Numbered from the stretch's first letter, positions 35,879 through 46,222 are shown. The stretch is 64,000 nucleotides of DNA from Allohoeflea poritis (GCF_027889715.1 NZ_JAPJZH010000004.1:345102-409101); one strand, 5' to 3'. Numbers and translations: made by a program. Notes: generated from the letters alone by a model not told the origin.

Positions 35879-38448
35879 CCGGCGCCGCAACCAACGCTCA
35901 TTCGAACGGCGTGAATCTGAAACTTGCCTGGCGGCTTGCGCTTCGGGAGATGCGCGGCGGTCTTTCCGGGTTCTACATTTTTCTTGCCTGTATCGCGCTT
36001 GGAACGGCGGCGATTGCAGGCGTCAATTCCGTTTCCCGATCGATCACCACGGCGATCACCGAAGAAGGCCAGGTGATCCTCGGCGCCGATATCCGCTTTG
36101 AATTGCAGAACCGGGCCGCCGGCGAGGAGGAGCTTTCGTTTCTCGACGACCGGGGCGAAATGACCCAGACGGTCGGCCTCAGGTCGATGGCGCGCCTGCC
36201 GGACGGGTCGGACCAGACGCTGGTCGAGGCCAAGGCGGTGGATGCGCGATATCCGCTTTACGGGTCGCTGGAGACGTCGCCGTCTCTCGGTTTCGATGCG
36301 CTGTTCAGCGCCGAGGATGATGTTTACGGCGTCGCGGTCGCCCCCTTGCTCCTTGACAGGCTCGGGGTTGAAATCGGTGATCGCGTCTTGCTCGGCAATG
36401 CGGAATTTGAGATCCGCGCCGTGATCGACAGCGAGCCGGATGCGCTTTCCGACGGTTTCGGATTTGCCCCGCGTCTGATGTTTTCGAGCGACGGTCTGGC
36501 CGCCGCCGGCCTGATCCAGGTGGGCAGTCTTGTCGAATATGCGTACAAATTGAAGCTGCCACCCGGAACGAGCGATGCGGCCATCCGGCAGTTGCGCACG
36601 GCGGCGGAGAGCGAATTTCCGGCGGCCGGCTGGTCGGTCCGCAGCCGCAGCAATGCGGCGCCGGCGCTAAGCGCCAATATCGTGCGGTTTTCACAGTTCC
36701 TGACGCTTGTGGGCCTGACCGCGCTGATTGTCGGCGGGGTGGGGGTTGCCAATGCGGTGCGGGCCTATCTCGATTCGAAGCGCGGCGTGATCGCGACATT
36801 CAAATGCCTCGGCGCTTCCGGCAGTTTCGTGTTCTCGGTCTATCTGATCCAGATCATGATCATCACCACCATCGGGATTGCGTTCGGCCTGGTGCTTGGC
36901 GCGCTGATGCCGATCCTGGCATCGATCGCGCTGGCGGAGGTGCTGCCGGTGTCATCCGAACTGGCGCTTTATCCCGGCGCGCTGGCATTTGCTGCCGTCT
37001 TCGGATATCTGACGGCGCTTGCCTTCGCCCTGCTGCCGCTCGGCCGGTCGCGCGACGTTCCGGCCACCGCGCTGTTCCGTGAGCAGGGGTTCGACGCCAT
37101 GGCGCTGCCGCGCACGCGGTATCTTCTGGGCGCCGCCGTAATGGTCGCGGTGCTTGCCGCGATGGCTATCTTCACCTCCTACGACCGATTCATCGCCTCG
37201 GTTTTCATCGGATCCATCGCCTTCGCATTCGTTATCCTGCGCCTTGTTTCCACGCTCATCGAATATCTTGCGCGACGCGCGCCGGCGGTGAATTCGACGC
37301 CGCTCAGACTGGCCATCGGCAATATTCACCGTCCGGGATCGTTGACCCCGTCAGTGGTGCTCTCGCTGGGTCTCGGCCTCGCGTTGCTGGTGACGCTGGC
37401 GTTGATTGACGGCAATTTGCGGCGTGAAATCAGCGGCAGCCTGCCGGAACGGGCGCCGAATTTCTTCTTCGTCGATGTGCAAAGCAGTGAAATCGATGCG
37501 TTTACCGACCTGATCCGAGAGAAATCGCCTGATGGCAAGATCGTCAGCGTGCCCATGCTGCGCGGCCGGATCACCGAGTTCAACGGCGTCGACGTTCGCG
37601 AGATCGAGGTGCCGCCGTCGGGCCAGTGGGTGCTGCGCGGCGACCGCGGCGTTACCTACACGAAGAACCAGCCTGAAAACTCGATCCTGACCGAGGGTGA
37701 GTGGTGGCCCAGCGACTATACGGGCGAGCCGCTGGTTTCGTTCTCCGACGAAGAGGCCAGGGAACTGGGCCTGAAACTCGGCGATCTCGTGACCGTCAAT
37801 GTGCTCGGCCGCGACGTGACCGCCCGTATCGCAAGCTTCCGCGAGGTGGAGTGGGAATCGCTGTCGATCAATTTCGTCATGGTGTTCTCGCCCAATACAT
37901 TCGCCGGCGCGCCGCATGCCTGGCTTTCGACGCTGGCCGATCCCGATGCCGATCCGGCAGCGGAGGGCGAGGTGCTGCGCGCGGTGACCAACGCGTTTCC
38001 GACGGTGACAAGCGTGCGCGTCAAGGATGCCATCGATCTGGTCAACCGCATTGTCGGCCAGCTTGCGACAGCCATACGCGCGGCGGCTGCTGTGGCGCTG
38101 GTGGCCTCGGTTCTCGTGCTTGCCGGTGCGCTCGCCGCCGGAAACCGTGCCCGCGCGCATGACGCCGTTGTGCTCAAGACCCTCGGCGCGACACGCCGGA
38201 CCCTGATACGCGCCTTTTCCTACGAGTATCTGATCCTTGGCTTTGCCACCGCGATTTTCGCGCTGTTCGCAGGCGGTGTCGCGGCCTGGTTCGTGGTTTC
38301 GCGCATCATGACGCTGCCGTCGCATTTCCTGCCGGACATTGCCGTCATCACCGTCGTCGCGGCTCTGATCTTCACGGTCGGCATCGGTCTTGCCGGTACA
38401 TGGCGGGTTCTGGGGCAGAAAGCGGCGCCGATTCTGCGAAACCTTTAG
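35875..38448 (+). CDS. ABC transporter permease with FtsX domains (YbbP-like)
   Basis: 857 residues starting at GTG. About ten membrane helices arranged as one N-terminal helix with a large periplasmic domain, a four-helix FtsX unit around residues 270-420, further helices to about 480, a second periplasmic region and a C-terminal FtsX unit (about 720-850). This is the duplicated form of YbbP. It partners the preceding ATPase; next to the arylesterase it suggests lipid or lipoprotein handling at the envelope (inference). Confidence 0.93.
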   Translation: MTGAATNAHSNGVNLKLAWRLALREMRGGLSGFYIFLACIALGTAAIAGVNSVSRSITTAITEEGQVILGADIRFELQNRAAGEEELSFLDDRGEMTQTVGLRSMARLPDGSDQTLVEAKAVDARYPLYGSLETSPSLGFDALFSAEDDVYGVAVAPLLLDRLGVEIGDRVLLGNAEFEIRAVIDSEPDALSDGFGFAPRLMFSSDGLAAAGLIQVGSLVEYAYKLKLPPGTSDAAIRQLRTAAESEFPAAGWSVRSRSNAAPALSANIVRFSQFLTLVGLTALIVGGVGVANAVRAYLDSKRGVIATFKCLGASGSFVFSVYLIQIMIITTIGIAFGLVLGALMPILASIALAEVLPVSSELALYPGALAFAAVFGYLTALAFALLPLGRSRDVPATALFREQGFDAMALPRTRYLLGAAVMVAVLAAMAIFTSYDRFIASVFIGSIAFAFVILRLVSTLIEYLARRAPAVNSTPLRLAIGNIHRPGSLTPSVVLSLGLGLALLVTLALIDGNLRREISGSLPERAPNFFFVDVQSSEIDAFTDLIREKSPDGKIVSVPMLRGRITEFNGVDVREIEVPPSGQWVLRGDRGVTYTKNQPENSILTEGEWWPSDYTGEPLVSFSDEEARELGLKLGDLVTVNVLGRDVTARIASFREVEWESLSINFVMVFSPNTFAGAPHAWLSTLADPDADPAAEGEVLRAVTNAFPTVTSVRVKDAIDLVNRIVGQLATAIRAAAAVALVASVLVLAGALAAGNRARAHDAVVLKTLGATRRTLIRAFSYEYLILGFATAIFALFAGGVAAWFVVSRIMTLPSHFLPDIAVITVVAALIFTVGIGLAGTWRVLGQKAAPILRNL

Positions 38449-38562
38449 GCAAACGCCGATGCGCATGCGTTAACGCAACGTTGTTTTTACGACGAAACGG
38501 CCAGAAATTCGTACCTGTGGGTCTTGTCGTGGCCCATTTGATTCATCATATTCAGGTCAACT

Positions 38563-38594
38563 GTGCCCGTTTTGCATAAAATCGGGCACGTTTT
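38563..38594 (+). terminator. Probable terminator of the YbbA-YbbP operon
   Basis: GTGCCCG at 38563-38569 pairs perfectly with CGGGCAC at 38583-38589; inner TTTT/AAAA extend the stem with one bulge, and GTTTT follows. It lies 115 bp after the permease stop and 32 bp before the BI-1 ATG. Confidence 0.55.
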
Positions 38595-38625
38595 CGCACG
38601 AAACGAGGCTATTTGAGAGGTAAAT

Positions 38626-39360
38626 ATGGCAGATCTTCGTGATTACCAGGCACGCGGCCAGCATGTGGGCACGCAAGCCGGTGCTGCGATTGATGAGGGT
38701 CTTCGGTCCTACATGCTGCGGGTTTACAACCTGATGGCGCTGGGCCTGGCAATTACCGGTGTGGCTGCTTACGGCACATATGTCATGGCCGCCAGCAACC
38801 AGGCATTTGCCCAGATGCTGTATGCCAGCCCGCTGCGATGGGTCATCATGCTTGCGCCGCTGGCGCTGGTGTTTTTCCTCAGCTTCCGCATCAACAAGAT
38901 GAGCGTGAGCGCCGCGCAGACCACATTCTGGATCTATTCGGCGCTGATGGGAATTTCGCTGTCTTCGATCTTCCTGGTCTTTACCGGCCAGAGCATCGTT
39001 CAGACATTCTTCATCACGGCGGCGTCCTTCGGCGCGCTGTCGCTCTGGGGCTATACGACCAAACGCGATCTTTCAGGCATGGGCTCGTTCCTGTTCATGG
39101 GCCTGATCGGCATCATCATCGCCATGGTCGTCAACATCTTCCTTGCGTCGTCGGCGCTGCAGTTCGCGATTTCCGCGATCGGTGTTCTGGTGTTTGCCGG
39201 TCTCACGGCCTACGACACGCAGCAGATCAAGGAAATGTACTATGAAGGCGACGGCGCGACCGTTGCCGGCCGCAAGGCCATCATGGGCGCGCTGAGGCTG
39301 TATCTGGACTTCATCAACCTGTTCCTGTTCCTGCTTCAGTTCCTGGGCAACCGAGAATAG
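38626..39360 (+). CDS. Bax inhibitor-1/YccA family membrane protein
   Basis: 244 residues with seven membrane helices. YNLMALGLAITGVAAYG, LAPLALVFFLSFR and the C-terminal TAYDTQQIKEMYYEGDG plus LYLDFINLFLFLLQFLG are BI-1 family landmarks. Bacterial members act as pH-dependent channels or protease modulators. GAGAGG precedes the ATG. A terminator follows. Confidence 0.95.
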   Translation: MADLRDYQARGQHVGTQAGAAIDEGLRSYMLRVYNLMALGLAITGVAAYGTYVMAASNQAFAQMLYASPLRWVIMLAPLALVFFLSFRINKMSVSAAQTTFWIYSALMGISLSSIFLVFTGQSIVQTFFITAASFGALSLWGYTTKRDLSGMGSFLFMGLIGIIIAMVVNIFLASSALQFAISAIGVLVFAGLTAYDTQQIKEMYYEGDGATVAGRKAIMGALRLYLDFINLFLFLLQFLGNRE

Positions 39361-39383
39361 AACCGGTTCCACTGCAGATCGAG

Positions 39384-39409
39384 AAGGCGGCTTTCGGGCC
39401 GCCTTTTTT
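39384..39409 (+). terminator. Rho-independent terminator after the BI-1 gene
   Basis: AAGGCGGC-tttcgg-GCCGCCTT, a perfect 8-bp stem with a six-base loop, runs into a TTTTTT tract (39404-39409), 24 bp after the BI-1 stop. Confidence 0.9.
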
Positions 39410-39445
39410 GTTGAATTTGATGTGCGGGCGCTCCATAGGGTTTTC

Positions 39446-40000
39446 ATGACCTATGCGCTGCGCGATGCTGTCTCCTCCGATCTCGAAGCCATCACCGGCA
39501 TCTACCGCGAGTCGGTGGAAAACGGTGTTGCATCCTTCGAACTGACGCCGCCCGATTTGGCCGAGATGACGCGGCGTTTCCAGGCGCTGAAGGACCAGGG
39601 CTATCCCTATATCGTTGCGGAGGACGACGGCGAACTGCTCGGCTACGCCTATGCAGGTGCTTACAGGACACGCCCGGCCTATCGGTGGACTGTGGAGGAT
39701 TCCATTTACCTGCCGGAATCGGCGCGCGGGCGTGGCATCGGCCGGGCCCTGCTTGCCGAGCTGATCGGACGCTGCACGGCGCTGGGCTTTCGCCAGATGA
39801 TCAGCATTATCGGCGGCAATCATCCCGCCTCCGTGGCGCTGCACAGAGCCCTCGGCTTCGAGCAGGTCGGAACGCTGCAGGCCGTGGGTTTCAAGCATGG
39901 CGGCTGGCTCGATACGACAATCATGCAATTGGCGCTGGGCGAGGGGCGGGAGACGGATCCGGACCTTTCATCCTATCCGGGTACGCTGTTTTCGGGATAG
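39446..40000 (+). CDS. GNAT acetyltransferase, phosphinothricin acetyltransferase type
   Basis: 184 residues. It opens RDAVSSDLEAITGIYRESV and has the motif A block YLPESARGRGIGRALLAEL and IIGGNHPASVALHRALGFEQVG, the pattern of PAT/Bar and methionine sulfoximine acetyltransferases. It likely detoxifies glutamine-analogue amino acids, though natural substrates vary. ATG 39446 was chosen because the GTG at 39422 adds non-homologous residues. Confidence 0.9.
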   Translation: MTYALRDAVSSDLEAITGIYRESVENGVASFELTPPDLAEMTRRFQALKDQGYPYIVAEDDGELLGYAYAGAYRTRPAYRWTVEDSIYLPESARGRGIGRALLAELIGRCTALGFRQMISIIGGNHPASVALHRALGFEQVGTLQAVGFKHGGWLDTTIMQLALGEGRETDPDLSSYPGTLFSG

Positions 40001-40015
40001 GAGCCCGTAAGCGTG

Positions 40016-40498
40016 ATGGGCATATCGAAATTATTGGACGGACGGCTTCATATCAGACCGGCGGAGAAGGCTGATATCGGCGAATTGCTGGAGCTCTATG
40101 GAGAACTCAACCCGGGCGACCGGCCGCTTTCGCCCGGTAAGGCTGGAGCCATATTGGAACAGCTTTCGAATTATCCGGGCAGTGCGGTTCTGATTGGATT
40201 GTCCGGCAATGAGATGGTTTCGACGTGCACGCTTGTCGTGGTTCCGAATCTCACACGCGGCGGAGCGCCTTATGCGCTCATTGAAAATGTCGTGACGCGA
40301 AACCGCCACCGGCAGTGCGGTTTCGGGCGTCTCATATTGGAAGAAGCTGTTTCGCGCGCGTGGGAATTTGGATGCTACAAGGCGATGCTGTTGACCGGCT
40401 CGCGTGATCCGGGAACATTGAAATTCTATGCTAGGGCCGGTTTCGAACAGAGCAAGACCGGCTTCCAGATACGCAGAATTCCGAAGAAGGACGATTAG
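40016..40498 (+). CDS. GNAT family N-acetyltransferase
   Basis: 160 residues. Short acetyltransferase: RPAEKADIGELLELYGEL at the start, IENVVTRNRHRQCGFGRLILEEAV is motif A with a cysteine in place of a usual glycine-neighbour residue, and KFYARAGFEQSKTGF closes the fold. GTG 40013 is an alternative start one codon upstream. It follows the PAT-type gene by 15 bp and is probably cotranscribed. Substrate unknown. Confidence 0.87.
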   Translation: MGISKLLDGRLHIRPAEKADIGELLELYGELNPGDRPLSPGKAGAILEQLSNYPGSAVLIGLSGNEMVSTCTLVVVPNLTRGGAPYALIENVVTRNRHRQCGFGRLILEEAVSRAWEFGCYKAMLLTGSRDPGTLKFYARAGFEQSKTGFQIRRIPKKDD

Positions 40499-40512
40499 GC
40501 TGTTGTGAGCCT

Positions 40513-40896
40513 TTAACCGCGCACCAGCTTCGGCGACTTGTCGAACACCTTCAACACCTGCGCCAGATCGTGACCGCGCTTGACGATGAGGCCGCTGGCG
40601 GCGATCACCGAAAAGGCGCCCTGCTTGCGCGCCAGTTTCGGGTTCTTTTCGATGCGGAACATCGGAACCTCGCTGGTGCGGCGAAACACTGAAAAGACAG
40701 CCTTGTCCTTCAGGTGATCGAGGGCATAGTCACGCCATTCCCCTTCCGCCACCATGCACGAATATAGGCGCAGTATGGCGTCGAGCTCGCGACGATGAAA
40801 TGTTATGGGAAGCTGTTCTTTGTTTCTTCGGAACTCTTTCAGATCGACCAGAACAGACGCTGACACACTCTCTGGCTCTCCCGGATTTCCATCCAT
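40513..40896 (-). CDS. DUF2794 family protein
   Basis: 127 residues. FHRRELDAILRLYSCMVAEGEWRDYALDHL and the SVFRRTSEVPMFRIEKNP block are those of DUF2794, an alphaproteobacterial family of unknown function. Soluble, basic. It is convergent with the GNAT gene, 14 bp apart. Confidence 0.88.
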   Translation of the reverse strand: MDGNPGEPESVSASVLVDLKEFRRNKEQLPITFHRRELDAILRLYSCMVAEGEWRDYALDHLKDKAVFSVFRRTSEVPMFRIEKNPKLARKQGAFSVIAASGLIVKRGHDLAQVLKVFDKSPKLVRG

Positions 40897-41006
40897 ATTT
40901 GATCCTTTGTTTCCGCATGGACGCGATCGTTCTGTGACAGAACGGTGTCAGTTTGCCAAATGCGGAGGGAATTGCAAGCCCGGGCGCGCGCAACCGGGCT
41001 GCGAGA

Positions 41007-41768
41007 TCAGGAGTTGCCGCCGTCCATGATCACGCCGGCGCCGATGATGGCGCCCGGCACGCCCTTGGACTTCATGGTCTGCAGCAATATGGCGCAGCCG
41101 TCATAACCGTCGCCGCTGATAACCGAGACCGGAAGGTCGAGTTCCACCGCCTTGCCTTCCCACATGGCGACGGTCTGGATATCGCGGACGGAATTCCAGT
41201 AGGTCAGGTTCCTGCCGCGGTTTTCGCCGCGTTTGACGTCGATGGTATTCTCGCGGTCGAAATAAACGAGGATCACGTTGGCCTTGCCTTCGCCGGCGCC
41301 AATATTGATCTTCATCTTGTCGCCTTCGAGGCTTGCCTCGATCGGAACGCTCAGGCCACGGCCGCCATCCGCGAACGCATTGACCTTGCGGTTGATCCCG
41401 CGCTTGTCGGCGCCGTTGAGATGGTCGCGGCCATTGATCACGGCCTGCGGCGTGTAGACGCTCTTGCGGCCGAGCGTGCGGGCATAGTCATATTGCCGCT
41501 CCGTGCTCTGCTCGGAGCTGAGCGTGTCTTCCCAGCCAAGATAGTTCCAATAGTCCACATGGTAGCTGAGCGCGACCACATTGCCCTGTGCGACAAGTTC
41601 GCCGAGGACGGCATCCGCCGGCGGGCAGGATGAGCATCCCTGGCTGGTAAACAGCTCCACGACACCGACTGGCGCCTTGTCCGACGCCTGCAGCGCCGTG
41701 CCGGGCAGCGCCGTCAGCGCTCCGATCGCAATTGCCAGCTTGGCGATTTTCATCAGGGTGTTTGCCAT
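41007..41768 (-). CDS. DUF1223 thioredoxin-like periplasmic protein
   Basis: 253 residues. A signal sequence (about 1-28) is followed by a thioredoxin-like fold whose motif VELFTSQGCSSCPPAD has C45 and C48 as CxxC; SYHVDYWNYLGWEDTLSS and YTPQAVINGRD are the other DUF1223 landmarks. A disulfide or redox role is likely but unproven. Start at ATG 41768 gives the signal peptide; the longer open frame is unlikely. Divergent from the RND operon. Confidence 0.88.
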   Translation of the reverse strand: MANTLMKIAKLAIAIGALTALPGTALQASDKAPVGVVELFTSQGCSSCPPADAVLGELVAQGNVVALSYHVDYWNYLGWEDTLSSEQSTERQYDYARTLGRKSVYTPQAVINGRDHLNGADKRGINRKVNAFADGGRGLSVPIEASLEGDKMKINIGAGEGKANVILVYFDRENTIDVKRGENRGRNLTYWNSVRDIQTVAMWEGKAVELDLPVSVISGDGYDGCAILLQTMKSKGVPGAIIGAGVIMDGGNS

Positions 41769-42016
41769 GTCATTGCCCGCTTGCCGTAAGCAACATTCCA
41801 CTTGCCGGCGCATTACGCGGCGCCGATTCCAATGTTGCACGATGCACCTGTATCCCCTGTCATCTTGTACCTGCGCGGATGTTCAAGATAAAGTCACGTT
41901 CCGGTGAAACTGTCGTGTCGGGCCGCGCGCCGGCCGGCATCGTCGCCAACATTGACCTGCGGGGCCGATATGGTCAAATGCGAGAAAAGAGCTGCGGGCT
42001 TCCTGGGGGATATTTC

Positions 42017-43132
42017 ATGCGCAAGTTTCTGATGCCTGGTCTGCTTCTCGTTGCGCTGGCGGGTTGCGGAGAGGACGACAGCCGGACCGGCGCGATCGAG
42101 CCGGTGGTCAGGGGCCTGAAGACCTGCCTTGTCGAGGACGTCGAAGAAACCACGGTGCGCCATTATCCGAGTGTCCTGCAGCCGTCCTCGACGACGACCC
42201 TGTCCTTCGAAGTGACCGGTCGGCTTATGCAGGTCGATCTCAATGTCGGCCAGAGCGTCAGTGCCGGCGACGTCATCGCGGAGATCGATCCGACGTCCCT
42301 CGAGCTGCAGGTCGACAATGCGAAGGCGGCGCTTCAGCAGGCCGAATCGACCGCCCGCAACGCCGAGGAGGATTTCAAGCGCAAGTCGCAACTTGTCGAG
42401 CGGGGCGTCATCACCAAGGCCGAGGCGGATCAGTCGCAAACCAATATGGAAACCAGCCAGGCACAGGTCGTGCAGGCCCGCAAACAGCTGGAGACGGCCG
42501 AGGAAAACCTTGGCAAATCCGTCCTGAAGGCGCCGTTCGACGGCATCGTCAGCTCTGTGGACGTGGAATCCTTCACCAATGTGACCGCCGGTTCGCCGGT
42601 CGCGACCATCTATGCGGACGACCGGTTCGAGTCCTCCTTTACCGTCAGCTTCGATATCGTCAACCAGATTGCCGTCGGCAAGCAGGCCGTCATCCGCCTT
42701 GCCGACGATCCCTCGATCGTGTTGCGTGGCCATGTCAGCGAACTGGGCTCCCGCGCGGACAGCGTTTCGGCTTTTCCGGTCGTCGTGACGCTCGATGAAA
42801 CGAATGCGCTGCTGAAAGCCGGGATGGCGGTCGAGATCACGCTTGAATTCGCGGTGCCGCGCGGCGCCGGCTACACATTGCCGCTGACGGTCATGCCGCT
42901 GCAGGGCAATTTCGAGGTGCCGGACGATCCGCAGGAGCCGGGCGGACTGGAACTCTTCGTCTATGACGAGGCAAGTGGCACCGTGAAGCTGCGGGAGGTC
43001 CTTGTCGGCGGACTGCGCGATAACCAGCTCATCGTCGTCGACGGCCTGCAACCGGGCGAACGCGTCGCCTGCGCCGGCGTGTCGTTCCTGAGGGACGGCA
43101 TGGAGGTCAAGCCGCTGGCCGACGAAGAATAG
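42017..43132 (+). CDS. RND efflux periplasmic adaptor lipoprotein
   Basis: 371 residues. Lipobox LVALAGC with acylated C17. Biotinyl-lipoyl half motifs (LNVGQSVSAGDVIAEIDP and VLKAPFDGIVSSVDVE) flank a coiled-coil hairpin (about 95-165), then the beta-barrel and membrane-proximal domains. It links the pump to an outer-membrane channel; no tolC-like gene is adjacent. GGGGGA precedes the ATG. The pump gene follows after 10 bp. Confidence 0.93.
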   Translation: MRKFLMPGLLLVALAGCGEDDSRTGAIEPVVRGLKTCLVEDVEETTVRHYPSVLQPSSTTTLSFEVTGRLMQVDLNVGQSVSAGDVIAEIDPTSLELQVDNAKAALQQAESTARNAEEDFKRKSQLVERGVITKAEADQSQTNMETSQAQVVQARKQLETAEENLGKSVLKAPFDGIVSSVDVESFTNVTAGSPVATIYADDRFESSFTVSFDIVNQIAVGKQAVIRLADDPSIVLRGHVSELGSRADSVSAFPVVVTLDETNALLKAGMAVEITLEFAVPRGAGYTLPLTVMPLQGNFEVPDDPQEPGGLELFVYDEASGTVKLREVLVGGLRDNQLIVVDGLQPGERVACAGVSFLRDGMEVKPLADEE

Positions 43133-43142
43133 GGGAAGGACC

Positions 43143-46100
43143 ATGGATTTCCTGACCCGCTTCGGCATCTCCAAGTCGCGCCTGACGCTGCTGGTGATGA
43201 TCGCGCTCATTCTGCAGGGGCTGCTGGCCTACGGCACCATGCCGAAACGCGAGAATCCGGCGATCACCATACGCAGCGCGCAGATCAGCGCGCAGTTTCC
43301 CGGCATGTCCCCGGACCGGATGGAGAACCTGATCGTCAAGCCGATTGAGCGCAAGGCGCGGGAGATCGGCGAGGTCGAGGACATCAACGTGCTGATCTCG
43401 ACGGGCAGCACGCTGGTGTCGGTGTCGATCTACGACCATGTCCCGAAGGAAGAACTCAATACGGTCTTCGAGGATATCCGCAACAAGATGGACGACCTCA
43501 AGCCGAGCCTGCCGAGCGGCACGGAGGGCCCGTTCGTCAACACCGACTATGGCGACGTGGCCATCGCCACGATCGCGGTGACGGGCGAGGGCTTCAGCAA
43601 TGCGGAGCTGCGCGATTCGGCCGATGATCTGCGCGAATATCTCTACGAAATCGACGGCATATCGAAAGTCTCGCTCTACGGCGTGCAGGAGGAACGCATC
43701 TGGCTGGAGATCGACAGCCGGAAGCTCGCGGCGGTCGGCGTCCAGCTCAACCAGGTGATCAGCGACCTGCAGGCACAGAACGTCATTCTGCCGGCCGGCG
43801 AGATCGATGCCGACGGGGTCAATCTCATCCTCGAGGCAAATGGCGACCTGCGCTCGGTCGAGGAGATCGAGGATGTGCTGACCAAGGTTCAGGGGCTTTC
43901 CGGTTTCATTCGCCTGAAAGACCTGATGAATGTGCGGCGCGGCTACCAGGACCCGGTCGACAAGCCGGTCTATTTCAACGGCCAGCAGGCAGTCATCGTC
44001 AGCGTCGAAATGACCGAAACCGAGGATATCCAGAAGATCGGCGCCGACCTGAAGGAGGCTGTCGGCCAGTATGAGCTGACACAGCCGATCGGCATTACCT
44101 ACAATTTCTCCACCTTCCAGGAAACCAACGTCACAACATCGATCAACAGCGCACTGATGAATGTGGCGCAGACCTTTGCCGTGGTCCTCGTTGTGATGAT
44201 GGTGTTCCTCGGGTTCCGCGGCGCGCTGATCATCGCCTGTATCGTTCCGTTCACCGTGACCTTCGCGTTGATCGGCATGAACCTGATGGCGATCGATCTG
44301 CAGCAGATTTCCATCGCGGCGGTGATCATCTCGCTGGGTCTTCTGGTCGATAACGGACTGGTCGTCGTCGAGGATATCGAGGGGCGCATCAAGCGCGGCG
44401 CATCGCCTGAGGTCGCGGCGCTTGGGGCCGGACGGCAATTCTTCATTCCGCTGGCGGTCGCCTCGATCACCACGGTTTCGGCCTTCATCCCGATGCTGAC
44501 CCTGGAAGGCACCGAGGGCGAGTTCGCCTTCTCGCTGGGCGCGGTTGTCGGCATCATGCTCGCCGGGTCCTGGTTCACGGCTCTCTATATCCTGCCGACG
44601 CTGTGTGTCTGGTTCGCGCGCCGCAAGGCCGCGGGCGACACGGACGTGCAGCCCAATATCGTCGTTCGCTCTTATGGGGTGCTGATCGAAAAAACGCTCG
44701 TATTCGGGCCGTTTATCATTATCGGCTGCTATGCGGCCGTGGTCGGCTCCGTCAGCCTTTTCTCCAGCGTCAAGAGCGAGATGTTCCCACTCTCTGAACG
44801 CGCCGAATACATGATCTATCTCAACATGCCGAAGGGCACGGCGATCTCGGCGACGCGGGCCGAAGCGCTGGCGGTCGAAGAGTGGCTTCGCGACAAGGAC
44901 GCCAATCCGGAGGTGGTCAATACGACGGTGTTCGTCGGCGACGGCGGTCCGCGCTTCTATCTGGCGCTGAACCCGGCCGATACCGATCCGTCGGCAGCGT
45001 TCATCCTGGTCAACACGCAAGATTTCGAAGGTGCCGTGAAAGCTGCGGACAGGGCCTGGCGGTATCTCGTCGAAAATCACCCGTCCGGGCGTTTCAAGGT
45101 CAAGCGGCTCTCCATGGGCGGCGGCGAATCCGGCATTGTCGAGGTGAAGATATCGGGGCCGGGCGCGGAACGGCTGCTGATGCTCGCTGACGAGGTCGAG
45201 GTCGCCTTCGACGCGGTTCCCGGCATTTCGCAGAACGAGAATGACTGGGGCAACAAGACGCTGAAGATCGTGATCGACGTCGATCAGAGCAAGGCGCGCG
45301 AGCTAGGCGTGTCCTCGCAGGAAATCTCCGACCTGATGGACACGTTCTATTCCGGCACCAATGTTTCGACCTATCGGGAGGGCGATCAGTCGATCCCCAT
45401 TGCCGTGCGCGCCGAGGAGCGGTTCCGGAGCAGCCTGGAGGAACTGGCGGGTCTCGCCATTCCGGCCGAGGGCCAGCTCATTTCGCTCGACCAGGTGGCG
45501 ACCTTCGATCCGCAGCTGGAATTCTCGCAGATGCGGCGCGAGAACCAGGTGCGGCTGATCAAGATCTCCGGCAAGAGCGAGACACTGGCGGCGGACCGGG
45601 TGCTGGCCATGATCCGGCCGACACTTAACCAGCTCAACCTCGACGGCGGCTACAAGCTTGAGATCGCAGGCGAGACGGAAAACAGCGCCGAGGTCAACGA
45701 GAAGCTCAGTGCCGGAATGCCGCTGGCGCTTATGGTGATGCTGGTGGCGCTGATGTTCCAGTTCAACTCCATCCGGCGCGTGCTGCTCACCTTCATGACC
45801 GTGCCGCTGATCATCATCGGCGCGCCGCTGGCGTTGCTGATGACCGGGCGCCCGCTTTCCTTCTTCGCCATTCTGGGCCTGATTTCGCTGGCCGGCATTA
45901 TCATCAACAATGCGATCGTGCTCATTGACCAGATCGATATCGAGCGCGAGACCGCGGCACTCAAGGAAGCGATCATCGAAGCGGCCAAGAAACGGGTAAC
46001 GCCGATCCTTTTGACGTCGCTGACGACGATTTTCGGCCTGATGCCGATGGCGCTGAACGGCGGGGCGCTGTTCGAGCCGATGGCGACGCTGATGATCGGC

Positions 46101-46217
46101 GGCCTGGCCATAGCATCAGTGCTCAGCCTGTTCTTCGTTCCCGGCGCCTATTACATGCTGTTCGGCGGATTGTGGCGACGCAGCAAGACGCCGGAACCCG
46201 TGCCTGATTCGGCCTGA
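43143..46217 (+). CDS. RND multidrug efflux pump subunit (AcrB/AcrF-type)
   Basis: 1024 residues with twelve membrane helices and two large periplasmic loops. The helix-4 region SLGLLVDNGLVVVEDI carries the paired aspartate-type proton-relay position, and LISLAGIIINNAIVLIDQI is the matching helix 10 segment. It exports drugs or lipophilic compounds. The conserved FGISKSRLTLLVMIALILQGLLAY start fits the VexF/MexK-type subgroup. Substrate unknown. Confidence 0.94.
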   Translation: MDFLTRFGISKSRLTLLVMIALILQGLLAYGTMPKRENPAITIRSAQISAQFPGMSPDRMENLIVKPIERKAREIGEVEDINVLISTGSTLVSVSIYDHVPKEELNTVFEDIRNKMDDLKPSLPSGTEGPFVNTDYGDVAIATIAVTGEGFSNAELRDSADDLREYLYEIDGISKVSLYGVQEERIWLEIDSRKLAAVGVQLNQVISDLQAQNVILPAGEIDADGVNLILEANGDLRSVEEIEDVLTKVQGLSGFIRLKDLMNVRRGYQDPVDKPVYFNGQQAVIVSVEMTETEDIQKIGADLKEAVGQYELTQPIGITYNFSTFQETNVTTSINSALMNVAQTFAVVLVVMMVFLGFRGALIIACIVPFTVTFALIGMNLMAIDLQQISIAAVIISLGLLVDNGLVVVEDIEGRIKRGASPEVAALGAGRQFFIPLAVASITTVSAFIPMLTLEGTEGEFAFSLGAVVGIMLAGSWFTALYILPTLCVWFARRKAAGDTDVQPNIVVRSYGVLIEKTLVFGPFIIIGCYAAVVGSVSLFSSVKSEMFPLSERAEYMIYLNMPKGTAISATRAEALAVEEWLRDKDANPEVVNTTVFVGDGGPRFYLALNPADTDPSAAFILVNTQDFEGAVKAADRAWRYLVENHPSGRFKVKRLSMGGGESGIVEVKISGPGAERLLMLADEVEVAFDAVPGISQNENDWGNKTLKIVIDVDQSKARELGVSSQEISDLMDTFYSGTNVSTYREGDQSIPIAVRAEERFRSSLEELAGLAIPAEGQLISLDQVATFDPQLEFSQMRRENQVRLIKISGKSETLAADRVLAMIRPTLNQLNLDGGYKLEIAGETENSAEVNEKLSAGMPLALMVMLVALMFQFNSIRRVLLTFMTVPLIIIGAPLALLMTGRPLSFFAILGLISLAGIIINNAIVLIDQIDIERETAALKEAIIEAAKKRVTPILLTSLTTIFGLMPMALNGGALFEPMATLMIGGLAIASVLSLFFVPGAYYMLFGGLWRRSKTPEPVPDSA

Positions 46218-46222
46218 TCGGA

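Noticed and set aside
43107..45080. 657-codon minus-strand open frame
   Set aside because: Antisense shadow of the RND pump gene, rich in Arg, Asp and His with no motifs.
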